This document shows positions 1 to 5,208 of a stretch of DNA of 5,460 nt, piece by piece (within the stretch, counting starts at the first letter, position 1; every line of letters starts with the position of its first letter). Under the pieces are notes generated by a model. It searched no databases. It saw only the letters and a program-made list of their open reading frames with translations, and had not been told where the DNA came from. Source of the DNA: an uncultured Collinsella sp. (GTDB lineage: Bacteria; Actinomycetota; Coriobacteriia; Coriobacteriales; Coriobacteriaceae); the NCBI GenBank assembly GCA_934643435.1, contig CAKUCJ010000103.1:1-5460 (forward strand), given 5' to 3'. Both the position numbers and the translations under genes were made by a program.

Positions 1-15
1 CATCCGGCAGTTTCC

Positions 16-42
16 TTGACGCGGCACATCGCATCCTATAAG
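16..42 (+). promoter_or_regulatory. Candidate sigma-70 promoter for the CLC transporter gene
   Basis: A -35-like TTGACG at 16-21 and a -10-like TATAAG at 37-42 are separated by 15 bp, slightly short of the optimal 17. Transcription would start near 49, leaving about 78 nt of leader before the ATG at 127. Both hexamers match the consensus at five of six positions. If real, it rules out translation from the in-frame TTG at 16. This is a pattern match only. Confidence 0.4.
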
Positions 43-126
43 TTTGTTTTACTAAAGCTGGAAAGCCTCTCAACGATGCGCAACTCCAGCTCTTTTTATA
101 TCGAGAGGACAACGTCGGAAAGCAAA

Positions 127-1362
127 ATGTCGGAAAGCAGCGCATCGAGTAGGATTAAACGCTTGGTCAACACCTATAGCGGCCTCGTGCTCATGGGTGC
201 CGTCGGAATCCCTATCGGCATCATCGTTGGCGCCATTTGCGCCCTCTTTGGTCGCGTGCTTCTGGCGATCGGCGCTTTCCGCGACGAGCACGTCTCGCTG
301 CTTCTCCCCTTCCTCGCCCTCATGGGCTTGGCCATCGTATTTGCCTACCGCACCTGGGGCAAAGGCACCGACCGCGGCATGAGCCTGGTATTCAACGTAG
401 GCCACGGGCGCGAAGACGCCATCTCCCCGCGTTTGGTGCCGCTCATCATGTTGAGCACGTGGGGGACGCACCTCTTTGGCGGCAGCGCGGGACGCGAGGG
501 CGTAGCGGTGCAGATCGGCGCGACCGTCTCGCATTGGATCGGTCGACGCTTACCTTTCCGCGACCCCGGCAACACGTTTTTGCTCATTGGCATGGCTGCT
601 GGCTTTGCCGGGCTCTTTCGAACGCCGCTCGCCGCCACGGTCTTTGCTATCGAGGTACTGGTCGCCGGACGTATGGAGTACCGCGCACTGTTTCCCGCGC
701 TTACCGCCTCGCTCGCCGCAAGTATGACCTCCGGCGCCCTGGGACTCGAGAAGTTCGAGGTCGCCATTGCTGCCCCATACATACTTGACCTTCCCGGTCT
801 TGGACGGCTTGCGGCACTGGGCGTCGCGTTTGGCATGGCGGGCGGTGCTTTTGCCTGGTGCCTTGCCCATGCCAAGACCCTTGCAGCGCGGTTGTTCCCC
901 AACCCTTATACGCGCATCGCGGTTATGGGCCTCATGCTGTCGGCGATCCTGTTTGCGCTATGGCAGGGGCGATACTGCGGACTTGGCACCAACTTGATAT
1001 CGGCAGCGTTGAACGGCGACGGCAAGGCCGCCATCATGCCTTGGGACTGGGCGCTCAAATTCGCACTCACCATTGCCACGCTTGCCGCAGGATATCAGGG
1101 TGGCGAGGTGACGCCGCTGTTCTCCATCGGAGCCAGCCTGGGCGTCGTACTCGCCAGTGTTCTCGGCATGCCCGCAGAGCTCTGCGCCGCGCTGGGATAC
1201 GCCGCCGTCTTTGGCAGCGCCACCAACACGCTGCTTGCGCCGATCCTTATTGGCTGCGAGGTCTTCGGCTTCGGCAACCTGCCGGCGTTCTTTGTCGTCT
1301 GCGTCGTGGCTTATCTTTTCAACATGGACAAATCGATCTATGCCCTGCAGGAACGGGCGTAG
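127..1362 (+). CDS. CLC-family anion transporter, probably fluoride/proton antiporter (CLC-F) type
   Basis: This is a multi-pass inner-membrane protein of 411 aa from the ATG at 127, a normal size for a bacterial CLC. Visible signatures are the gate loop GREGVAVQIG (residues 122-131, gating Glu124), the GMAAGFAGLFRTPLAATVFAIE segment (about 155-176), the helix-N motif GGEVTPLF (325-332) and a C-terminal DKSIY (401-405) that could supply the central tyrosine. Chloride-type CLCs read GREGP, GSGIP and GG-I/F-hydrophobic-P at these places. Here the proline after the gate Glu is Val, the GSGIP position reads roughly TDRGMS, and helix N carries Glu327 and Thr329, as in fluoride-exporting CLC-F proteins. 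I infer export of toxic fluoride in exchange for protons. Start choice: GGAAAG lies just upstream of ATG 127; an in-frame ATG at 76 (428 aa) is the alternative. A TTG at 16 falls in the presumed promoter. The gene is convergent with the kinase gene downstream. A chloride transporter remains possible. Confidence 0.9.
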   Translation: MSESSASSRIKRLVNTYSGLVLMGAVGIPIGIIVGAICALFGRVLLAIGAFRDEHVSLLLPFLALMGLAIVFAYRTWGKGTDRGMSLVFNVGHGREDAISPRLVPLIMLSTWGTHLFGGSAGREGVAVQIGATVSHWIGRRLPFRDPGNTFLLIGMAAGFAGLFRTPLAATVFAIEVLVAGRMEYRALFPALTASLAASMTSGALGLEKFEVAIAAPYILDLPGLGRLAALGVAFGMAGGAFAWCLAHAKTLAARLFPNPYTRIAVMGLMLSAILFALWQGRYCGLGTNLISAALNGDGKAAIMPWDWALKFALTIATLAAGYQGGEVTPLFSIGASLGVVLASVLGMPAELCAALGYAAVFGSATNTLLAPILIGCEVFGFGNLPAFFVVCVVAYLFNMDKSIYALQERA

Positions 1363-1389
1363 AAAGCCATCCGGCAGATGATCTCAACC

Positions 1390-1651
1390 GGAAACGGCGT
1401 CCCACTCTGAGGCGATATTCTGGGACGCACTTTCCACTTGGGTCTCCATCTGGAAAGCGTATCCCGCTTTAAGGCTAAATTCCGGGATGCAGTTTCCGGA
1501 ACGACCTCCCAAGGGAAAGCGCGTCCCGTTCCAGGACGTCAAACTGGGATGCGGTTTCCGGAACGACCTTCTAGCGGAAACTGCGTCCCGTTCTGAGGCT
1601 TCAAACTGGGATGCGGTTTCCGCTTGGCGCCCCAAGGGAAAACCGCATCCC
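1390..1651. repeat. 62-bp tandem array of alternating inverted half-sites
   Basis: Nine 14-nt half-sites alternate in orientation. R sites (GGAAANNGCGTCCC type) start at 1390, 1452, 1514, 1576 and 1637; F sites (GGGATGCGGTTTCC type) start at 1422, 1484, 1546 and 1608. Gaps are 18 nt after each R and 16 nt after each F (15 after the last), so the period is exactly 62 nt, giving about 4.3 units. The gaps are themselves related: 18-nt gaps such as GTTCTGAGGCTTCAAACT and 16-nt gaps such as GGAACGACCTTCTAGC. Each half-site can pair with either neighbour, so alternative hairpins are possible. Because 62 is not a multiple of three, successive copies fall in different frames, which argues against a repeat protein. 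The array fills most of the space between the convergent CLC and kinase genes. Its function is unknown; it could be a structured transcript end, a protein-binding array or a repeat family. Confidence 0.9.
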
Positions 1652-1655
1652 AGTT
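1604..1655. other. Extended hairpin closing the 62-bp array
   Basis: AACTGGGATGCGGTTTCC at 1604-1621 pairs with its complement at 1637-1655, with one extra A bulged in the right arm. CTTGG (1623-1627) and CCAAG (1632-1636) extend the stem inward to a 4-nt loop. It is the best-paired unit of the array and has no following T-tract on either strand, so it is not a typical intrinsic terminator by itself. Confidence 0.8.
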
Positions 1656-1714
1656 CGCGCGCCGCACCGGGGCGTTGCTTCCGCCCGCAACCTCTCAGCC
1701 GGCATTTCCCCAGA

Positions 1715-1757
1715 TAAAACCTGCCAAAACAAACCTGTCCCTTTTTGGCAGGTTTTA
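1715..1757. terminator. Bidirectional intrinsic terminator between the convergent CLC and kinase genes
   Basis: A 15-bp perfect inverted repeat (TAAAACCTGCCAAAA at 1715-1729 and its complement at 1743-1757) encloses a 13-nt loop. The G+C core is CCTGCC/GGCAGG, and the A/T ends give a T-run after the core on both strands, so it can terminate transcription from either side. The TAA stop of the kinase gene (1755-1757) lies inside the outer stem. Confidence 0.8.
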
Positions 1758-3170
1758 GAGGCGGACGATGAAGGCGATCTGATGGTCGTGGCCGGATACG
1801 GTGGCGGAGCCTCCGTGGGCCTCGGTGATGGCGCGCACGACGGATAGGCCCACGCCCGAGCCGCCTGTCTTGGAGCTGCGCGAAACATCTGCGCGATAGA
1901 AGCGGTCGAACAGTCGGTCCAGATCGCCCTCGGGAAGCTCATCCACGGCATTCGACACGACAAGCTCAGCCGCACCCTTGCCCGCACCGCGCGAAACGGC
2001 GCGCAGGCTCAGCTCAATCACGCTGCCCTCGCTCGCGTAGCGCGTAGCGTTATCCAGCAGCAGTTCAACCACCTGAGCCACCGCCGCGGCATCGGCATGG
2101 GCCCGCACGCCGCTCGCAATCGACATCGACAGGCGCTTGCCGCGCGAGACCGCCACCGATTCAAACGGCGCCGCAGCCTTGTCCACGGCCTCCGAAAGAT
2201 CGATCACCGCCATGGTAAAGCCGGCAGAGCCCTCGTCCATGCGCGCCAAAAACACCAGGCGCTCCGTCAGCGCCGTCAGTCGCGCAACCTGCTCATGAAT
2301 GCTCTGCGTCCACTCGCTCTCGCCGCTCTCAATCTCCTGCACCTCGTTGGCGGCATCAATTACAGCCAGTGGCGTCTTAATCTCATGGCTCGCATCGGTA
2401 ATGAAGCGTTTCTGCTTGCTGTAGCTCTCGGCCATCGGTCGAATCACCGCGCCCGAGGCAACCGCTACAATCGCCAACACCGCCAGCCAGCCAATACAGC
2501 TGATGGCCACGCTCGCGCCCAAAAACGAATGGAAGCTTGCAAGCTCGCGCGAGCAATCGACGAACACGTAGGTGGTCTCGTCGCCCTGAACCGTGGCGGT
2601 ATACCGGTAGTTGCCAGAAAAACCCGAGGTCCAGCCTTTAGAATGCAGCTCCGAGGCAATACGCGAAGCGCGCTTGGTGCCCACCGCAGCAATGCGGGCC
2701 GTGTTGACATCGGTCACCTGCCCACCGGAAATCGTCACCGTAAAGTAGCGCGTATCGAAGGGCGACTCCGCCGTCATGCCTTCGAAATGCCTAATGGGAA
2801 CATGCTCCAGGTTAATGCCGGCGCCGTCGTCACTATCTTCGCCGCCGCCAGCGGCCGCGCCCCCGTTACCAGCTACATCCTTACCGTCGCCCGGATCGGC
2901 CTTGGGCTCATCCGTCCAATCGATGCTGCCCTTGCCCGCCAAGATGTAGTCCAGGCGCGCGTCGGCCGTTTTGCAAACATGCGAGTAGTTGACGATGTTG
3001 ATGCCAGCGATGATGAGCGCGAGCACCGCCGTAACGGCGCCCATGGCGACCAGAATAAACTTGCGGCGCAGACGGCGCCCCATTGCGCTGGCAGCATCGG
3101 CACGCGCTGGGTCGTTCGTGCCCGCGCCAAAGCCGCATTTCGACTTCACACGCCCCCACCACGTGCTCAC
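1755..3170 (-). CDS. Membrane sensor histidine kinase of a two-component system
   Basis: The 471-aa protein has an N-terminal cytoplasmic stretch, a first membrane segment (about 38-60), an extracytoplasmic domain (about 61-218), a second membrane segment (about 219-243) and a short link with no recognisable HAMP domain. A HisKA domain follows with phospho-acceptor His262 in FITDASHEIKTPL. The C-terminal ATPase domain shows an N box (LLLDNATRYA, Asn374), an F box (LFDRFYR, 420-426) and a G2 box (GGSGVGLS, 436-443). The usual G1 DxGxG is absent: the aligned stretch reads VSNAVDELP (405-413). The sensor domain has a Gly/Asp-rich low-complexity stretch at about 86-119. It starts with GTG, two nt after the regulator stop, with AGGAAGG nine nt upstream (3180-3186), suggesting translational coupling. 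It presumably phosphorylates the adjacent regulator; the stimulus is unknown. It ends inside the shared terminator. Confidence 0.95.
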   Translation of the reverse strand: MSTWWGRVKSKCGFGAGTNDPARADAASAMGRRLRRKFILVAMGAVTAVLALIIAGINIVNYSHVCKTADARLDYILAGKGSIDWTDEPKADPGDGKDVAGNGGAAAGGGEDSDDGAGINLEHVPIRHFEGMTAESPFDTRYFTVTISGGQVTDVNTARIAAVGTKRASRIASELHSKGWTSGFSGNYRYTATVQGDETTYVFVDCSRELASFHSFLGASVAISCIGWLAVLAIVAVASGAVIRPMAESYSKQKRFITDASHEIKTPLAVIDAANEVQEIESGESEWTQSIHEQVARLTALTERLVFLARMDEGSAGFTMAVIDLSEAVDKAAAPFESVAVSRGKRLSMSIASGVRAHADAAAVAQVVELLLDNATRYASEGSVIELSLRAVSRGAGKGAAELVVSNAVDELPEGDLDRLFDRFYRADVSRSSKTGGSGVGLSVVRAITEAHGGSATVSGHDHQIAFIVRL

Positions 3171-3172
3171 GC

Positions 3173-3856
3173 CTACTCGCCTTCCTCGACAACCTCAAGC
3201 GAATAGCCTTGGTTGCGCGATGCGCGAATGGCCACGTTGGCACCAAGTGCCGTCAGCTTTTTGCGCAGGTACGAGATGTAGACCCACACTACGTTGGCGC
3301 CCTCGGGCGCGTCCTCGCCCCAGACTTCGAGCATCAGGCGCTCCGTGGGCATGCGCGTACCGGCGTTGCGCATGAAGAGCTCCATAAGCTGAAACTCGCG
3401 ATTGGCCAGGTGCTCCTCGCCCAAGGGTCCCACCAGTGTGCAGGCGGCCGTGTCCAGACGCACGTTACCCACGCTGAGCGTCGTGGCGTCGATCGCCGTC
3501 GCGGCGCGCGTTATGGCACGAATGCGCGCGAGCAGCTCCTTGGCGGCAAACGGCTTGGTCAGGTAATCGTTGGCGCCGGCGTCCAGGCCCTCGACCTTAT
3601 CGGGCACCTCGCTTTTGGCCGTAAGCATGATGATCGGCAGGCGCTTACCGGCGGCACGTGTGCGCTTGAGCACCTCGATGCCATCCATGCCGGGCATCAT
3701 GATGTCCAAAATCGCAGCGTCGTAGTCATTGGCGAGCAGATACTCGAGCGCCGTCAGACCGTCGAGCGCGGTATCGACCTCGTAGTCGCTATGTTGCAGA
3801 ATCGCGGTAAGGGCGCGGGAGAGGCCGGGTTCGTCCTCGGCAAGCATCAGCTTCAT
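3173..3856 (-). CDS. OmpR/PhoB-family response regulator
   Basis: This 227-aa cytoplasmic DNA-binding regulator has a receiver domain at 1-115 with all the usual residues: the acidic pair Glu7/Asp8, phospho-acceptor Asp51 in LDIMMPGMDG, Thr79, and Lys101 in the KPF motif. A winged-helix output domain follows at about 125-223, with LANREFQLMELFMRN (150-164) and the recognition-helix region NVVWVYISYLRKKL (188-201) typical of the family. Length is normal and no key residue is missing. The ATG start is preceded by AAAGGAG (3862-3868) with five nt spacing. The gene is first in a two-gene operon with the kinase. The upstream region carries a direct repeat compatible with autoregulation. The target genes cannot be inferred from this window; the closest PhoB, PhoP or VanR-like name cannot be chosen by eye. 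Confidence 0.97.
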   Translation of the reverse strand: MKLMLAEDEPGLSRALTAILQHSDYEVDTALDGLTALEYLLANDYDAAILDIMMPGMDGIEVLKRTRAAGKRLPIIMLTAKSEVPDKVEGLDAGANDYLTKPFAAKELLARIRAITRAATAIDATTLSVGNVRLDTAACTLVGPLGEEHLANREFQLMELFMRNAGTRMPTERLMLEVWGEDAPEGANVVWVYISYLRKKLTALGANVAIRASRNQGYSLEVVEEGE

Positions 3857-3888
3857 GGTTGCTCCTTTGGCGCATGGAAATACAGGTT

Positions 3889-3918
3889 TCGATACTGCCG
3901 ATAATAGCGCACCGTCAA
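3889..3918 (-). promoter_or_regulatory. Candidate promoter of the regulator-kinase operon
   Basis: Reading the minus strand, TTGACG (3918-3913) is followed after 18 bp by TATCGA (3894-3889), a weak -10. The predicted start lies about 25 nt upstream of the regulator start codon. The -35 match is good and the -10 match poor, as expected of a promoter that needs an activator. Confidence 0.35.
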
Positions 3919-3920
3919 TT

Positions 3921-3939
3921 GCCTTAGCGCAGCCTTAGC
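3921..3939 (-). promoter_or_regulatory. Direct-repeat candidate binding site for the response regulator
   Basis: GCCTTAGC occurs at 3921-3928 and again at 3932-3939 (GCTAAGGC on the minus strand), giving an 11-bp period, directly upstream of the presumed -35 of the operon. OmpR-family regulators commonly bind tandem direct repeats about one helical turn apart at this position. A related GCTTAGCC lies at 3976-3983. Autoregulation is inferred. Confidence 0.4.
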
Positions 3940-4011
3940 AGCTCAACCTGCATGTTTTTAAAAACGCTGGATAGGGCTTAGCCAAACTTAAGGCTCATAT
4001 GCCGAGCGCTT

Positions 4012-4057
4012 GCCGGCGCGCCGGCCGCGAGAGGACAGCGACTCGTCCCTTCGCGGC
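4012..4057. other. G+C-rich palindrome cluster downstream of ogt
   Basis: A perfect 14-bp palindrome, GCCGGCGCGCCGGC (4012-4025), abuts a second hairpin whose arms 4024-4036 and 4045-4057 match at 11 of 13 positions (GCCGCGA against TCGCGGC plus an inner GGAC/GTCC) around an 8-nt loop. The hairpin lies 28 nt beyond the ogt stop on the minus strand and may act as a transcription end or RNA-stabilising fold, but there is no T-tract. Confidence 0.5.
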
Positions 4058-4084
4058 GCCTTATCCATGCAAAGCGTTCGAGCG

Positions 4085-4663
4085 TTATTCCTCGTACGCG
4101 CCCTCAAGTCGAAGCAGCCACTCCTTGCGATCGAGCCCTCCGGCATATCCGTTAAGCGAGCCGTCGGCGGCAACAACGCGATGGCACGGCACGATAATCG
4201 AAACAGGGTTGCGAGCGACCGCAGTCCCCACGGCACGCGGAGACACAACGGGCGCTTCATTTCCCGGCACACGATGCTTGGCCGCAACACGCTGGGCAAT
4301 CTCGCCATACGTAGCAACCTCACCACGCGGAATAGAAAGCAGCTCGAACCAAACCTCACGCTGAAACGCCGTGCCGATCATATGCAACGGCGGCGTAAAC
4401 CGAGGCTCCTGCCCCGCAAAATAAGCATTCAGCCAAGCCCAAGAACGCTCAAGCACCGAAGAAGCCGCGCCATTCGCGGGATTTGCCGAAGTCATTCCCC
4501 CAGCACCAGAAACCGCATCGGCACCCTCGACATGCTCTGCATTCTCTTTGAGCAGCGTAGAGCCAAAGTGCTCCTGCCCCTCAAACCAAAGCCCCGTCAA
4601 ACCGCGGCCATCAGCGGCAAGCAGGATTTCGCCCAAAGGCGAAGCAAACGTCGTCGTGACCAC
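4085..4663 (-). CDS. ogt: Methylated-DNA--protein-cysteine S-methyltransferase (O6-alkylguanine DNA repair)
   Basis: This suicide repair protein moves the alkyl group from O6-alkylguanine in DNA to its own cysteine. The 192-aa product has an N-terminal ribonuclease-like domain (about 1-95) and a C-terminal winged-helix catalytic domain: FQREVWFELLSIPRGEVATYGEIA (100-123), RAVGTAVARNP (143-153), then the active-site loop IIVPCHRVV (156-164) with acceptor Cys160, and GYAGGLDRKEWLL (172-184). It is slightly longer than the usual 160-180 aa owing to an Ala/Gly-rich linker at about 45-68 and a small insertion at about 130-141, before RAVG. The GTG start is supported by AAAGGAG at 4670-4676, six nt upstream. 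It appears monocistronic, with its own upstream region and 228 bp before the regulator gene. No Ada-type regulatory domain is present, so Ogt-like is the better label. Confidence 0.95.
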   Translation of the reverse strand: MVTTTFASPLGEILLAADGRGLTGLWFEGQEHFGSTLLKENAEHVEGADAVSGAGGMTSANPANGAASSVLERSWAWLNAYFAGQEPRFTPPLHMIGTAFQREVWFELLSIPRGEVATYGEIAQRVAAKHRVPGNEAPVVSPRAVGTAVARNPVSIIVPCHRVVAADGSLNGYAGGLDRKEWLLRLEGAYEE

Positions 4664-4688
4664 CAGCGGCTCCTTTCAAAACTCCGCA

Positions 4689-4716
4689 AACATAATACCG
4701 CGAATTGTGCAGACAA
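4689..4716 (-). promoter_or_regulatory. Weak candidate promoter for ogt
   Basis: On the minus strand TTGTCT (4716-4711) is followed after 16 bp by TATGTT (4694-4689), overlapping an alternative -10, TATTAT (4697-4692), which is spaced too closely. Each is only a partial consensus match. The location, about 25 nt before the start codon, is reasonable. Confidence 0.25.
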
Positions 4717-4726
4717 CCCCGCAGAT

Positions 4727-4738
4727 ACGCTCGAGCGT
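4727..4738. promoter_or_regulatory. 12-bp perfect palindrome upstream of ogt
   Basis: ACGCTCGAGCGT reads the same on both strands and lies just upstream of the weak ogt promoter candidate. It could be a dimeric regulator site. It does not resemble the actinobacterial LexA box. One 12-bp palindrome in G+C-rich DNA is weak evidence. Confidence 0.2.
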
Positions 4739-4820
4739 TGCTTAAGCGATGCCACTTTCCCCAATCAAGCGAAGAAGGCGCAGGGTTTCGACGCCAGAGC
4801 GGCACCCCTACCAGTTGATC

Positions 4821-4994
4821 TCTAATACTTTTCCTGAGAAGTGAACGAGCGAAATCGAAGCCCCGGAGCATCCACACCTTTAGACCGCAAAATCGCAGGA
4901 TTCATGCGATAAAACCGCAGGAAATAACGGTCAAAATATGCCAATGCTTCGAGGGTTCAAATAAGGTCGTTCACTTCTCGGGAAAAGTATTAGA
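4821..4994. mobile_element. MITE-like element with 28-bp terminal inverted repeats
   Basis: The left end (4821-4848, beginning TCTAATACTTTTCC) and right end (4967-4994) are inverted copies matching at 27 of 28 positions. The one difference, T4835 opposite G4980, would still pair as U-G in a plus-strand RNA. Inside are weaker nested inverted repeats: 4857-4871 with 4944-4958 (12 of 15) and 4879-4887 with 4928-4936 (8 of 9). There is also a direct repeat, AAAATCGCAGGA at 4889-4900 and AAAACCGCAGGA at 4911-4922, with a 22-bp period. The 174-bp unit is more A+T-rich than its surroundings and has no gene. I see no clear target-site duplication. It may be a non-autonomous transposable element, or a structured RNA or regulatory cassette; copy number in the genome would decide. 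Confidence 0.6.
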
Positions 4995-5025
4995 CCTCAC
5001 TTCGCCCCAACCCCAAAGTCACCTT

Positions 5026-5107
5026 AGGCAGCAGGTGCGAAGCGCCGCAGCTGCCGGCCGCGCCCCACAGTCCCCCAAGGCGGCAGGCGCGAAGCGCCGA
5101 GGCCGCC
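5026..5107. repeat. Pair of paralogous GAA-triloop hairpins (52-bp period)
   Basis: Two 30-nt copies (5026-5055 and 5078-5107) match at 25 positions. Each folds as a 6-bp outer stem, a 1x3 internal loop, a 5-bp inner stem and a GAA triloop. Outer stems are GGCAGC/GCTGCC in the first and GGCGGC/GCCGCC in the second, so A5030-T5052 is replaced by G5082-C5104. In the inner stem a T5036-G5044 wobble becomes C5088-G5096. Both copies contain GCGAAGC, a heptamer known to form an exceptionally stable DNA minihairpin. The compensatory changes suggest that the fold is maintained. Confidence 0.65.
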
Positions 5108-5208
5108 GCCGGGACCAGGGCCCGCAACAGCCACATGCCCCCACATCAGCCCAGCGGCCTCAACCGACAACGGCCCCATCGCAGGTCGCTCGCAGCAGCG
5201 TCACCCCA

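Noticed and set aside
16..126. N-terminal extension of the CLC protein from a TTG at 16
   Set aside because: The TTG lies in the presumed -35 hexamer and the extra residues do not resemble a CLC N-terminus. ATG 127, or possibly ATG 76, fits better.
1..126. Fluoride riboswitch ahead of the CLC-F-like gene
   Set aside because: The visible 126 nt show none of the conserved crcB-motif segments. One could still lie upstream of the window.
1368..1377. CATCCGGCAG occurring both at 1-10 and at 1368-1377, flanking the CLC gene
   Set aside because: A shared 10-mer is expected by chance several times in a window of this size; there is no extension beyond 10 bases, so it is not evidence of an insertion duplication.
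1390..1651. Regularly spaced repeats resembling a CRISPR array
   Set aside because: The repeats alternate in orientation, are only 14 nt, and the gaps are themselves similar to each other rather than unique. No cas gene is nearby.
1384..1717. Open frames across the 62-bp array suggesting a small repeat protein
   Set aside because: A 62-nt period shifts the frame in each copy, so no peptide repeats. There is no credible ribosome-binding site, and the DNA palindromes explain the sequence better.
2097..3206. A 369-codon open frame on the plus strand opposite the kinase gene
   Set aside because: It is antisense to a clearly recognisable kinase, is rich in Arg, His and Ala as expected from the complement of G+C-rich codons, and shows no domain.
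3083..3904. A 273-codon plus-strand open frame opposite the response regulator
   Set aside because: It is the shadow of a complete, well-conserved OmpR-family gene and has no recognisable motif.
4611..4877. 88-codon minus-strand frame overlapping the ogt start and entering the 174-bp element
   Set aside because: It overlaps ogt in another frame, has no ribosome-binding site that I can see and encodes no recognisable protein.
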